From Limimonas halophila (GTDB lineage Bacteria; Pseudomonadota; Alphaproteobacteria; Kiloniellales; Rhodovibrionaceae), in assembly GCF_900100655.1 (NCBI RefSeq), contig NZ_FNCE01000001.1, positions 186,001 through 250,000 on the forward strand: a stretch of DNA of 64,000 bases. Direction: 5' to 3'. Within the stretch, counting starts at the first letter, position 1. Each line of letters starts with the position of its first letter. The notes under the pieces were generated by a model that was given only the letters and a program-made list of their open reading frames with translations, did not search any database and was not told the DNA's origin. The position numbers and the translations under genes were made by a program. Of the stretch, positions 36,672 through 46,196 are shown piece by piece.

Positions 36672-36757
36672 GCCTGCCCCCTCCGAGACTGGAACGGCCG
36701 CCGGCCGCGACCGTTTAATCGGAGTATGGGCGCGGCACACCGCCCCTTCAAGCGCGC

Positions 36758-36787
36758 TTGCCGCGCCGTCCGGCAGGCTTCTATACC
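36758..36787 (+). promoter_or_regulatory. candidate lgt operon promoter
   Basis: TTGCCG (36758-36763) and TATACC (36782-36787) with 18-nt spacing, about 40 nt before the lgt ATG. Shares the CTTCTATACCC -10 context with the petABC promoter. Confidence 0.45.
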
Positions 36788-36827
36788 CACGCGAACCAAT
36801 GTCCACGCGCCGTGCCGGAGCGCCGCG

Positions 36828-37634
36828 ATGCTGCTGACCCTGCCGTACCCCGCGATCGATCCCGTCGCCATCGAACTGGGGCCGCTGGCTCTGCGGTGGT
36901 ACGGCCTCGCCTACATCGCGGGGCTGGTGCTCGGTTGGCAGTACTGCAAGGCGCTGACCGCGCGCACGCCGGATGCGGCGCTCACCCGCGTCGCCTTCGA
37001 CGACTTCCTGCTGTGGGCGACGATCGGGGTGCTGGCCGGCGGGCGGCTGGGCTACGTGCTCTTCTACCAGCCGGGGTATTTCCTGGAGAATCCGGAACAG
37101 GCGGCGATGCTCTGGCAGGGCGGCATGAGCTTCCACGGCGGCCTGCTGGGGGTCGTCGCCGCCATCGTCCTGTTCGCGCGCAAGCGCGGACTGAAGCTGC
37201 TCGCCTTCGCCGACGTCATCGCCTGTGCCGCGCCCATCGGGCTGTTCTTCGGCCGCGTCGCCAACTTCATCAACGGCGAGCTGTGGGGACGACCCGCGCC
37301 GGACGTGCCCTGGGCGATGGCCTTTCCGACCGGCGGGCCTGTGCCGCGCCATCCCAGTCAGCTCTACGAGGCGCTGCTGGAGGGCGTGTTGCTGTTCGCC
37401 GTGCTCTTTGTCCTGCAGCGGCGCGGCTGGCTGGCGCGGCCGGGCGTGGCGACCGGCACCTTCGTCGCCGGCTACGGCGTGGCACGCTTCGTCGCCGAGT
37501 TCTTCCGCGCCCCCGACCCCTTCCTGGGCTACCTGGCGCTGGGCACGACGATGGGGCAGCTGCTGTCGCTTCCCATGATCCTGGCGGGCGCGGGCCTGAT
37601 CGCCTGGTCCGTGCGGCGGAGCCAGCCCGCATGA
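36828..37634 (+). CDS. lgt: prolipoprotein diacylglyceryl transferase
   Basis: 268 residues, seven membrane helices. Transfers diacylglycerol to the lipobox cysteine of prolipoproteins. Lgt signature FFGRVANFINGELWGRPAP plus the HPSQLYEALLEG and YGVARFVAEFFRAPD blocks. The ATG at 36828 gives the canonical MLLTLPYPAIDPVAIELGP start. Stop overlaps the next ATG (ATGA). Confidence 0.97.
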   Translation: MLLTLPYPAIDPVAIELGPLALRWYGLAYIAGLVLGWQYCKALTARTPDAALTRVAFDDFLLWATIGVLAGGRLGYVLFYQPGYFLENPEQAAMLWQGGMSFHGGLLGVVAAIVLFARKRGLKLLAFADVIACAAPIGLFFGRVANFINGELWGRPAPDVPWAMAFPTGGPVPRHPSQLYEALLEGVLLFAVLFVLQRRGWLARPGVATGTFVAGYGVARFVAEFFRAPDPFLGYLALGTTMGQLLSLPMILAGAGLIAWSVRRSQPA

Positions 37635-38740
37635 CCGCGCTGGAGGACCGCATCAAGCGCCGCATCGCCGTCGAGGGGCCGATCTCCCTCGGCGCCTACA
37701 TGGCTGAGGTCTTGGCCGCGCCGGGCGCCGGCTACTACGCGGGCGAGCACGATCCCCTGGGCGCGGCGGGTGACTTCACCACCGCGCCCGAGATCAGCCA
37801 GATGTTCGGCGAATTGCTCGGGCTGTGGTGCGCCGACACCTGGCAGCGCCTGCTCGGCTCGCCGTCCCCCGTTCATCTCGTCGAGCTGGGGCCGGGGCGG
37901 GGCACGCTCATGGCTGACGCGCTGCGCGCGGCGCGCATGATGCCCGGCTTCCGCGAGGCGCTGGACGTGCACCTCGTGGAGATCAGCCCGGCGCTGCGCG
38001 CCAAGCAGGAAGAAACCCTGCGCGATGCCGGGGTCGCCGTGCACTGGCACCGCGAGACGGCGACCATCCCCGACGGGCCGCTGCTCGTGCTCGCCAACGA
38101 GTTCTTCGACGCGCTGCCCGTGCGGCAGATGGAGCGCACCGCCGACGGCTGGTGCGAGCGGCTGGTCGCCGTCGATCCCGAGCGCGACGCCCTGGCGCTG
38201 GCGCGCGGCGCGCCCACCCGCAAGGCCGCCCACTACGTCCCCGAGGAGCTGCGCGACGCCCCCGAGGGCACCGTGGTCGAGGTCTCGCCGGCCATGCTGG
38301 CGCAGACCCAGGAGCTGGCCGAGCGCATCGCGCAGGTGGGCGGCGCCGGGCTGATCGTGGACTTCGGCCCGGACAGCGTCATGTCCGGCGCGACGCTCCA
38401 GGCCGTGCGCCGTCACCGCCCGGCCGAGATCCTGGAAGCGCCCGGCGAAACCGACCTCACCGCGCACGTGCCCTTCCCGCTGCTGGCGCGCGCGGCGCGG
38501 GAAGCGGGGGCGGCCGCGCACGGCCCCGTGCAGCAGGGCACCTTCCTGCGCGCGCTCGGGATCGAGGCGCGGGCGCAGACCCTGACGGCCAACGCCGCGC
38601 CGCAGCAGGCCCGCGCGATCGCCAGCGCGCTCCACCGCCTGACGGCGCCCGAGGAGATGGGCGAGCTGTTCAAGGCCCTGGCGATCACCCCCCGTGGCGC
38701 CGGAACCCCCGCCGGGTTCCCCGAGACGGCGGAGGCGTGA
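37631..38740 (+). CDS. MidA/NDUFAF7-like SAM-dependent methyltransferase
   Basis: 369 residues. PF02636-type: GDFTTAPEISQMFGELLGLWCADTW, motif I HLVELGPGRGTLM, and LLVLANEFFDALPVRQM. The mitochondrial homologue methylates an arginine of complex I subunit NDUFS2; a similar role in bacterial NADH dehydrogenase assembly is plausible but unproven. Middle gene of the lgt-midA-pgeF operon. Confidence 0.92.
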   Translation: MTALEDRIKRRIAVEGPISLGAYMAEVLAAPGAGYYAGEHDPLGAAGDFTTAPEISQMFGELLGLWCADTWQRLLGSPSPVHLVELGPGRGTLMADALRAARMMPGFREALDVHLVEISPALRAKQEETLRDAGVAVHWHRETATIPDGPLLVLANEFFDALPVRQMERTADGWCERLVAVDPERDALALARGAPTRKAAHYVPEELRDAPEGTVVEVSPAMLAQTQELAERIAQVGGAGLIVDFGPDSVMSGATLQAVRRHRPAEILEAPGETDLTAHVPFPLLARAAREAGAAAHGPVQQGTFLRALGIEARAQTLTANAAPQQARAIASALHRLTAPEEMGELFKALAITPRGAGTPAGFPETAEA

Positions 38741-38790
38741 CCCCCGTCCGCGCCCTTAACAGGGGCGCCGGTGCGGCCTACAAAGCCCGT

Positions 38791-39579
38791 ATGAGCGATC
38801 AACCGCCGGCCCCGTTGCGCGATCCCGGCCTGAACGCCCTGCCGGGCGTTCGCCACGGCTTCTTCACGCGCCGGAGCGGCGTCAGCGCGGGCATCTACGA
38901 GTCGCTGAACTGCGGGCCCGGCTCGAACGACGACCCGGAAACGGTGGCGGAAAACCGCCGGCGCGCGCTGGCCGCGCTCGATCTCCCCGAGGGCGCGCTC
39001 GCGACGCTGCATCAGGTGCACTCGCCCGATGCGGTGGTTGCGACCGCGCCGTTCCCGCGCGAGGAACGGCCGCGTGCCGACGCCGTGGTGACGCGCACGC
39101 CCGGGCTGGCGGTGGGGGTGCTCACGGCCGATTGCGCGCCCGTGCTGCTGGCGGATGCGCACGCCGGGGTGGTCGGCGCCGCGCACGCGGGCTGGCGCGG
39201 GGCGCTGGGCGGGGTGCTGGACGCCTGCCTCGCGCGCATGGAAGGCGAGGGCGCGGACCGGCGCTGCATCACGGCCGCCGTGGGGCCGTGCATCGGGGCG
39301 CGCTCCTACGCCGTGAGCCTCGACTTCATCGAGCCGTTCACCGACGCGGACCCGGCGAACGCGCGCTTCTTCCGGGCGCTGCCGGCCGGGGACGGCTACC
39401 TGTTCGACCTCGCCGGCTACACCGTGGCGGTGCTGGAGGCGGCCGGGGTGGGCACGGTCGCGGCGCTGGGCCGTGACACCTACGCCGACGCGGCCCACTT
39501 CTTCAGCCACCGCCGCGCGCGCCACCGCGGTGAGCCGGACTACGGGCGGCTGCTCGCGGCCATCGCGCTCGCGGGCTGA
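38791..39579 (+). CDS. pgeF: peptidoglycan editing factor PgeF (multicopper polyphenol oxidase/laccase-domain, YfiH family)
   Basis: 262 residues from the ATG at 38791; a GTG at 38737 overlapping the previous stop is an alternative coupled start. Conserved HGFFTRRSGVSAG, LHQVHSPDAV, VLTADCAPVLLAD, HAGWRGALGGVL and GPCIGARSYAV blocks with zinc-binding His/Cys. Family members hydrolyse mis-incorporated L-Ser from UDP-MurNAc-peptide and also act on adenosine. Last gene of the lgt operon. Confidence 0.94.
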   Translation: MSDQPPAPLRDPGLNALPGVRHGFFTRRSGVSAGIYESLNCGPGSNDDPETVAENRRRALAALDLPEGALATLHQVHSPDAVVATAPFPREERPRADAVVTRTPGLAVGVLTADCAPVLLADAHAGVVGAAHAGWRGALGGVLDACLARMEGEGADRRCITAAVGPCIGARSYAVSLDFIEPFTDADPANARFFRALPAGDGYLFDLAGYTVAVLEAAGVGTVAALGRDTYADAAHFFSHRRARHRGEPDYGRLLAAIALAG

Positions 39580-39613
39580 TAGCGGACCCGCCGCGAGAAG
39601 GCACGGACCGGGA

Positions 39614-40549
39614 ATGACGGGCGATGCCGCACATGCTGATCTTCTTCGCCTTCCTGCTGCTGGGGCTGCTGGGAAGCTGCGTGCTCGTGGTCGCCAGCTG
39701 ATCGCCGTCCTTGCGGCCGCGTTCGTCCTTGCCGGCTGCGGCGATCTGCCGCGCCCCTTCCAGGGGGCGGAGAAGGCCGGCAACCCCGTTCTCTCCCTGC
39801 CCGACAGCAGCGGCATCGCCGTGCTTCCCGTCACGGGCCTGACCCCGCGCGGCGACGCGCGCATGGCGACGGCCATGGCGAAGGCGCTGCGTGCCCAGAA
39901 CGTGCCCGCCCGCGTCAGCTCCGGCAGCAACGACACGCGCTGGCTCATGGGCCACGCCGAGGCGGCGGGCACCGAGGGCATCCGCCTGACCTGGGAGCTG
40001 TACGGCGAGGGCGGCGGGCTGACCGGCGTGCACGAGCACGTTGTGCCCATCACGCGCACGGCCTGGCGCGCGGGCGCCTCCGACCGCCTGGCGCGCGTGG
40101 CCCGCCGGGCCGCGCCCCAGATCGCCGGGCTGGTGCAGGATCGGCCGGAACAGAAGCGCAGTGGCTTGCGCGGTTTTCCGGAGGGGACGCGCGTGGTCGT
40201 CGAGCCCGCCACGGGCAAGCCCACCGAGGGCGCGCGGGAACTCGCCCCCGCCATGGCGTCGGCACTGCGGCGGCGGGGCCTGCCGCTGGCGGACACGGCG
40301 CAGCCCGGCGACATCGTCATCAGCGGTACGCTCGGCGGCAAGGCGTTGTCGGGCGGCGGGCGGCGCCTGCGCATCACCTGGGTGGTGGAGCGCGAGGGGC
40401 GCGCGCAGCCCCTCGGCGACCTGAACCAGTCCAACGCCGTGCCCGAAGGCGTGCTGGAGCAGGGGTGGCCGGCACTCAGCCGCCGCATCGCGCGAGCAGC
40501 GGTGCCCGGCATTCTGCGCGTGCTGCGCGCCGCAGCGTCCCAGGGCTGA
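39614..40549 (+). CDS. lipoprotein of unknown function
   Basis: 311 residues from the ATG at 39614, the only normal start in frame, although this gives an unusually long n-region before the signal core QLIAVLAAAFVLAGC (lipobox LAGC). The true start may be a CTG near 39698. The mature protein shows two similar segments, SGIAVLPVTGLTPRGDARMATAMAKAL and TRVVVEPATGKPTEGARELAPAMASAL, suggesting an internal duplication. Function unknown; probably outer-membrane anchored. Confidence 0.65.
   Translation: MTGDAAHADLLRLPAAGAAGKLRARGRQLIAVLAAAFVLAGCGDLPRPFQGAEKAGNPVLSLPDSSGIAVLPVTGLTPRGDARMATAMAKALRAQNVPARVSSGSNDTRWLMGHAEAAGTEGIRLTWELYGEGGGLTGVHEHVVPITRTAWRAGASDRLARVARRAAPQIAGLVQDRPEQKRSGLRGFPEGTRVVVEPATGKPTEGARELAPAMASALRRRGLPLADTAQPGDIVISGTLGGKALSGGGRRLRITWVVEREGRAQPLGDLNQSNAVPEGVLEQGWPALSRRIARAAVPGILRVLRAAASQG
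39624..39701 (+). CDS. possible 25-residue membrane peptide overlapping the lipoprotein 5' end
   Basis: Reads MPHMLIFFAFLLLGLLGSC then VLVVAS and stops at 39701, in a different frame from the lipoprotein. Almost entirely hydrophobic, preceded by GACGGGCG. It could be a real leader or small membrane protein coupled to the lipoprotein, or chance. Low confidence. Confidence 0.25.
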   Translation: MPHMLIFFAFLLLGLLGSCVLVVAS

Positions 40550-40762
40550 TCGCGGCCGGGCGATCACGTTTACAGGGTATGACGGCCTTGCTACATTCCG
40601 CGCGCCGTCGGCCGGGGACGCGCTGGCCGGCGTCGGTTGCGTTGGTCCGGCACCGCCGCGCCGCGGCCGGACCCATCGGCGCAGCCACTGGCATCGACGC
40701 GCAACCGCCGGATCGACCGCAATCGACAGCGTTTCACCAACCGCGCCGCTCCCGGATCGCTC

Positions 40763-41713
<951 letters not shown>

Positions 41714-41769
41714 TCCGGCCGCGCGGCCTCGATCCCGCCCGCGGCACCCCTGGAGGCCGTGGGCGAAAA

Positions 41770-41833
41770 CCGGCACCGCGACGTGCCGGCACACGCCGAA
41801 ACCAGCCGGCACCGGCGACGGTGCCGGCGTTTT
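41770..41833 (+). promoter_or_regulatory. double hairpin with terminator in the prs-rplY intergenic region
   Basis: Hairpin 1: CCGGCAC, loop CGCGA, CGTGCCGG (41770-41790). Hairpin 2: GCCGGCACCG (41805-41814), loop GCGA, CGGTGCCGGC (41819-41828), followed by GTTTT: a good intrinsic terminator. The arms of the two hairpins share CCGGCAC/GTGCCGG and can exchange, as in attenuators. The rplY Shine-Dalgarno site begins only ~12 nt further on. Confidence 0.6.
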
Positions 41834-41859
41834 CCGTCGCCGAAAGGAGTTGGACCCAA

Positions 41860-42498
41860 ATGACCGAGACCCACCGTCTGGACGCCCAGCTGCGCACGCA
41901 GGCAGGCAAGGGGGCCGCCAAGCGTGATCGCAAGGCCGGCCGCGTCCCCGCCGTCGTCTACGGCGCGAACAAGCAGCCCACGATGATCACCGTGGAGCCG
42001 GGCGACCTCGACCGCGAGCTGAACACGCCGGGCTTCTTCACGCGCCTCTACGACATCCGCGTGGACGGCAAGAAGGCCAAGGAAATGGCCGTGGTGCGCG
42101 ACATGCAGCGCGACCCCGTCACCGACCGCCCGATCCACCTGGACTTCCTGCGCGTCGCGCCGAGCACGCAGGTCACCATCGAGGTGCCGGTGCACTTCTC
42201 CGGCCACGAGCAGTCCCCCGGCCTGGAGCGCGGCGGCGTCCTCGACGTGGTGCGCCACGAGGTCGAGATGCTCTCGCGCGCGGACTCCATCCCCTCGCAC
42301 CTGGACATCGACCTCAGCAAGTTCGACGTCGGGGACTCCATCCACATCTCCCACGTCGACCTGCCCGAGGGCAGCCAGCCGTCGATCCAGGACCGCGACT
42401 TCACCATCGCCACCATCAGTGCCCCGCGCGGCATGAAGAAGGCGACCACCGAGGAAGGTGAAGGCGAGGAAGAGGCCGAAGGCGGCGAGGAAACCTGA
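41860..42498 (+). CDS. rplY: 50S ribosomal protein L25/general stress protein Ctc
   Basis: 212 residues, the long (TL5/CTC) form. N-terminal 5S rRNA-binding domain (RTQAGKGAAKRDRKAGRVPAVVYG), a C-terminal CTC beta domain, and an acidic Glu-rich tail. Strong AAGGAG site before the ATG at 41860. Probably expressed both from prs read-through and under the control of the leader hairpins. Confidence 0.97.
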   Translation: MTETHRLDAQLRTQAGKGAAKRDRKAGRVPAVVYGANKQPTMITVEPGDLDRELNTPGFFTRLYDIRVDGKKAKEMAVVRDMQRDPVTDRPIHLDFLRVAPSTQVTIEVPVHFSGHEQSPGLERGGVLDVVRHEVEMLSRADSIPSHLDIDLSKFDVGDSIHISHVDLPEGSQPSIQDRDFTIATISAPRGMKKATTEEGEGEEEAEGGEET

Positions 42499-42542
42499 TC
42501 GCGCCTGCTTTCGCGATGGCATCGGCCCCGACCCCCTCTATG

Positions 42543-42578
42543 ATCTCCCCCTTCCCCATCCATGGGGAAGGGGGAGAT
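42543..42578. repeat. 17-bp perfect inverted repeat between rplY and pth
   Basis: ATCTCCCCCTTCCCCAT (42543-42559) pairs perfectly with ATGGGGAAGGGGGAGAT (42562-42578) around CC. No U-tract follows, so it is more likely a REP-like hairpin or transcript-stabilising element than a classical terminator. Confidence 0.75.
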
Positions 42579-42633
42579 GGCTGGCGCGCTGAACGCGACA
42601 GCCAGAGGGGGATGGGGGCATCGGTTTGACGCC

Positions 42634-43242
42634 ATGATCCGCCTGTTTCGCCGACGGAGCGCCCCAGTGCTGCTGCTGGTCGGACTCGGCAACCCCGGCC
42701 GCCGCTACGCGGACACGCGCCACAACATCGGGTTCCTGGCGCTGGACGAGATCGTCCGGCGCCAGAGCCTGCGCGCGGGCCGCTCGCGCTTTCACGCCGA
42801 AACGGCGGAAGGCCCCATCGGCGGCGACAAGGTGCTTGCCCTCAAGCCGCAGACCTACATGAACCGCTCGGGGGATTCCGTCGCCGCGGCCGCGCGCTTC
42901 TTCAAGCTCGGCCCCGAGCGCGTCATCGTCTTCCACGACGAGCTGGACCTCGAACCGGGCAAGCTGCGCGTGAAGACGGGCGGCGGCAACGCCGGCCACA
43001 ACGGCCTCAAGTCCATCGACCAGCACATCGGCAACGGCTTCATCCGGGTGCGCCTCGGCATCGGCCACCCCGGTGACAAAAGCCAGGTCACCAACTATGT
43101 GCTAAGTCCCTTCGCCAAGGCCGAGCGCCAGTGGGTCGAACCGCTGTGCGAGGCCGTGGGCGAGGAAATCCCGCACCTCGTGGCGGGCGACGCCGAGGGC
43201 TTCATGAGCCGCGTCGCCCAACGCACCGGCACCAACCGCTGA
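42634..43242 (+). CDS. pth: peptidyl-tRNA hydrolase
   Basis: 202 residues. Recycles peptidyl-tRNAs. Catalytic His in [18 protein letters not shown], the [10 protein letters not shown] block, [19 protein letters not shown] and GHNGLKSI. Follows rplY and precedes ychF by 10 nt; rplY-pth-ychF is a conserved alphaproteobacterial cluster. Confidence 0.97.
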   Translation: MIRLFRRRSAPVLLLVGLGNPGRRYADTRHNIGFLALDEIVRRQSLRAGRSRFHAETAEGPIGGDKVLALKPQTYMNRSGDSVAAAARFFKLGPERVIVFHDELDLEPGKLRVKTGGGNAGHNGLKSIDQHIGNGFIRVRLGIGHPGDKSQVTNYVLSPFAKAERQWVEPLCEAVGEEIPHLVAGDAEGFMSRVAQRTGTNR

Positions 43243-43252
43243 CAGCGAGACC

Positions 43253-44350
43253 ATGGGCTTCAACTGCGGCATCGTCGGGCTGCCGAACGTCGGCAAGTCC
43301 ACGCTCTTCAACGCGCTGACCGAGGCCGCGCAGGCCGAAGCGGCCAACTATCCCTTCTGCACGATCGAGCCCAACGTGGGCCGCGTGCCCGTGCCGGACC
43401 CGCGCCTGCACCAGCTGGCCGAGGTGGCGCAGTCGCGCGACGTCATCCCGACGCAGCTGGAGTTCGTGGACATCGCCGGGCTGGTGCGCGGCGCCTCCAA
43501 GGGCGAGGGCCTGGGCAACCAGTTCCTCGGCAACATCCGCGAGGTGGACGCCATCGTCCACCTGCTGCGCTGCTTCGAGGGCGAGACCTCCCACGTCGAC
43601 GGCGGCGTCGACCCCATCCGCGACGCCGAGGCCGTCGAGACCGAATTGCTGATCGCCGACCTGGAATCCCTGGAGCGCCAGCATCAGCAGGTGGTCAAGA
43701 AGGCGCGCGGCGGCGACAAGGAGGCCGTGGCCAAGAAGCCGCTGCTGGAGCGTCTGATCGCCGCCTTGCAGGAGGGCACGCCCGCGCGCGACGTCGAGAT
43801 CGCGCCGGAAGAGCAGGGCTTCCTCAAGGAGATGCACCTGCTCACGCGCAAGCCCGTGCTCTACGTCGCCAACGTCGGCGACGACGAGGTCGCCACCGGC
43901 AACGAACATTCCGAGCGCGTGGCCGAGCACGCCCGCCAGCACGGCGCCGGCTGTGTCACCATCGCCGCCGCCATCGAGGCGGAAGTGGCCGCGCTGCCCT
44001 CCGCCGAGGAAAAGCGCGCCTTCCTCGACGACCTGGGGCTCAGCGAAAGCGGCCTCGACCGCGTGATCAAGGCGGGCTACACGCTGCTCGACCTCATCAC
44101 CTTCTTCACCGCCGGCCCAAAGGAAACGCGCGCCTGGACCACGGTGCGCGGCGCCACGGCGCCAGAGGCCGCGGGCGTCATCCACTCCGACATGCAGCGC
44201 GGCTTCATCCGCGCCGAAACCATCCACTGGCAGGACTTCGTCGAACTCGGCGGCGAAGCCGCCGCCAAGGACGCCGGCAAGATGCGCGTGGAAGGCCGCG
44301 ACTACGTCGTCCAGGACGGCGACGTGATGCACTTCAGGTTTAATGTCTAA
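43253..44350 (+). CDS. ychF: redox-regulated ATPase YchF
   Basis: 365 residues. OBG-family P-loop protein binding ATP rather than GTP: Walker [16 protein letters not shown], then [21 protein letters not shown], and a YVANVGDDE segment in place of NKxD. The C-terminal TGS domain ends [15 protein letters not shown]. Acts on ribosomes/translation and oxidative-stress control. Last gene before islet B. Confidence 0.97.
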   Translation: MGFNCGIVGLPNVGKSTLFNALTEAAQAEAANYPFCTIEPNVGRVPVPDPRLHQLAEVAQSRDVIPTQLEFVDIAGLVRGASKGEGLGNQFLGNIREVDAIVHLLRCFEGETSHVDGGVDPIRDAEAVETELLIADLESLERQHQQVVKKARGGDKEAVAKKPLLERLIAALQEGTPARDVEIAPEEQGFLKEMHLLTRKPVLYVANVGDDEVATGNEHSERVAEHARQHGAGCVTIAAAIEAEVAALPSAEEKRAFLDDLGLSESGLDRVIKAGYTLLDLITFFTAGPKETRAWTTVRGATAPEAAGVIHSDMQRGFIRAETIHWQDFVELGGEAAAKDAGKMRVEGRDYVVQDGDVMHFRFNV

Positions 44351-44368
44351 GAAACACAGCGTGTTTCA

Positions 44369-44552
44369 TCGCGCCAGTCAGTCGAATGGACGCCGTCCAA
44401 ACGACATGGGGGCGGCTGTCTTGGGGGGACAGTCGCAGTCCGTAAACAAGGCTTGTTTAATCGCGCCAGTCAGTCCGGCGGACGCCCGGAAAACGCGATG
44501 TGGGTGGCCGTCTTGGGGACAGTCGCAGTCCGCACCGTCACTCCGGCGGGCG
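44369..44552. repeat. 92-bp tandem duplication with hairpins after ychF
   Basis: Two imperfect copies of a 92-nt unit, both beginning TCGCGCCAGTCAGT (44369 and 44461) and ending around GGACAGTCGCAGTCCG. A palindrome of type AAACA..TGTTT precedes each copy (44353-44366 and 44444-44457). Fills the space between ychF and the first islet B repeat; no gene is seen here. Confidence 0.75.
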
Positions 44553-44558
44553 GACACC

Positions 44559-44645
44559 ATAACGCCGTAGGGCGCATTCGCCGTCAGGCATTGCGCAGCT
44601 GCCGGTGAACGGGCGGTTTGCTGCGAGGCAGCGAAACCGCCCGCA
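44559..44645 (+). repeat. islet B structured repeat, copy 1
   Basis: Starts ATAACGCCGTAGGGCGCAT, contains CCGTCAGGCATTGCG and the hairpin GGCGGTTTGCTGC-GAG-GCAGCGAAACCGCC. Same orientation as the copies at 45588 and 46557. Together with copy 2 it brackets the AT-rich membrane-protein gene. Confidence 0.85.
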
Positions 44646-44652
44646 CGCGGCG

Positions 44653-45468
44653 CTATCCTTTGTCGCAATTTTCGATAGTGTCAACTCGTACCAATGTAGT
44701 TTGCTCGAAGCTTTTGATGGTAGGCGCATTTTCTTCCACATTGTAAAATATTCCTTTACCTTTGTACGTGTCCAAAAACACATGACATTTGTTTTCGCTT
44801 GAAACGGTCGGGTTCAAGCCAAGAAATTTCAGCTCAAGCGCGCTTTGGGCACTTGAAAATTGCAGAATGTATAAGCCTACTGTAAAGACTATCAGGATAC
44901 CTAAAACCTTCAGGTACGTTTTACCTAGCGTTGGATCTTCTCCAACCGAACGTTTCACTAGTGCGGGAGATAAGAAGCTTATAAGTCCGACAAAAACTAT
45001 TAAAATAAGAATCGTGCGAACTGGATTTTGCACCATCCAATTACGCGCAATATCGATCGTTAATGCAAACGCAAGCAGAGAAATTATTAAAAATACAGAG
45101 AATACAAGTGAAGCAAACCAGAAGGTTGGACTTTTTATATGCGAATAAAAGCGACAGCCTGACGTTACAAGGAGAAACCAAGAAACGAGAGCAATGAATA
45201 TTAAAGTGTGTGAAGCGAAAGATACAATTTCCGTGAATGAAATGTTAACAAATTCCGACGGCACCCCGGCTTCGTGAAAAAACCAATACTCGTCCCAATA
45301 TGCTAAAAAATAAAGCAAAAGGGTTGCAATCGGTATTATAACTGCAATGGCAGTACTCAGATACCCAATTCCACTGCTGATTTGATCCCATGTTAGTAAA
45401 TCATTATCATGTGACAGATTAGATTGATTTTCGCCATCTCCCTGGTAGCCGCCGTTGTTATCCGTCAT
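44653..45468 (-). CDS. AT-rich membrane protein of unknown function, islet B
   Basis: 271 residues. Soluble Asn/Asp-rich N-terminus (~30 residues), about four to five membrane helices (~33-56, 85-105, 117-140, 150-172, 190-207), then a ~65-residue soluble C-terminal domain with two Cys. Between helices 1 and 2 is GVPSEFVNISFTEIVSFA, a motif resembling one in the islet C membrane protein. Strikingly AT-rich against its surroundings and bracketed by direct repeats, so probably acquired. Not recognised further. Confidence 0.75.
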   Translation of the reverse strand: MTDNNGGYQGDGENQSNLSHDNDLLTWDQISSGIGYLSTAIAVIIPIATLLLYFLAYWDEYWFFHEAGVPSEFVNISFTEIVSFASHTLIFIALVSWFLLVTSGCRFYSHIKSPTFWFASLVFSVFLIISLLAFALTIDIARNWMVQNPVRTILILIVFVGLISFLSPALVKRSVGEDPTLGKTYLKVLGILIVFTVGLYILQFSSAQSALELKFLGLNPTVSSENKCHVFLDTYKGKGIFYNVEENAPTIKSFEQTTLVRVDTIENCDKG

Positions 45469-45587
45469 AGCTTCTCGGCCCGATATCCTATCGTTATAGT
45501 AGTGTGCTCATATCGTTAATTCAACATAAAAAGATCGTCAATGTTGCAGTATGCGATAAACCCCGTTTTTTGTTTTATATTTTATAG

Positions 45588-45672
45588 TAACGCCGTAGGG
45601 CGCAATTGCCGTCAGGCATTGCGCCGCTGCCGGTGAACGGGCGGTTTGCTGTGAGGCAGCGTAACTGCCCTA
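45588..45672 (+). repeat. islet B structured repeat, copy 2
   Basis: TAACGCCGTAGGGCGCAAT ... GTCAGGCATTGCGCC ... GGGCGGTTTGCTG then TGAGGCAGCGTAACTGCCCTAC. Lies between the membrane-protein gene and the helical-protein gene, whose stop codon region touches its right end. Confidence 0.85.
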
Positions 45673-46074
45673 CGACTGTCTCTGGCCGTACGCCTCGACC
45701 AGGGCGTCCAGGGCGTCGGCTTGCAGGTCGCTTGGTGCATCGTTGTCGCGCAGGAGATCCTTGCGGTGGATGGTGGTCACGCGGGCCTTGGCGGCGGCGC
45801 CCGCGAGGGTGTCGGCGGGGATGGCCTGCATCGCCTCCAGCACGGCGAACTGCCGGTGCAACAGGCTTTCCATCGTCTCCGTGGCGGTGCCGTGCTCGGC
45901 GAACCACGCGTCCAGCTCGGCCTGATACTGCGCGTGCGTGTGCTCCAGCGCGAACAGCCGCTCGTCGTTCGGATTCCAGCCCACGCGATTCGTATAGGCT
46001 GTCACGGTGCGCGCGCCGGCGACCAGGGCGTTGGCTGCGGCTTCGAGGGCAAGCACTGCCGTTCGGTTTTCCAT
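45670..46074 (-). CDS. small helical protein of unknown function, islet B
   Basis: 134 residues from the ATG at 46074 behind AAGGAG (frame open to 46158). From NPNDERLFALEHTHAQYQ to DLQADALDALVEAY it is nearly identical to the islet A protein at 27925-28377, while the first ~30 residues differ (MENRTAVLALEAAANALVAG). Divergent from an XRE-type HTH gene 122 nt away. A TTGACA hexamer on this gene's strand lies at 46129-46134. Function unknown. Confidence 0.75.
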   Translation of the reverse strand: MENRTAVLALEAAANALVAGARTVTAYTNRVGWNPNDERLFALEHTHAQYQAELDAWFAEHGTATETMESLLHRQFAVLEAMQAIPADTLAGAAAKARVTTIHRKDLLRDNDAPSDLQADALDALVEAYGQRQS

Positions 46075-46196
46075 ATCACGACTCCTTGTGTTTTTCACAA
46101 GAACGAGCACACCGAACCGCTCCCGTGATGTCAAACGCCGTGTCTGCGGCGGCGGCAACGTTGACCCCGGAGCCGTGACGCCCTATCGCCCGCGCC

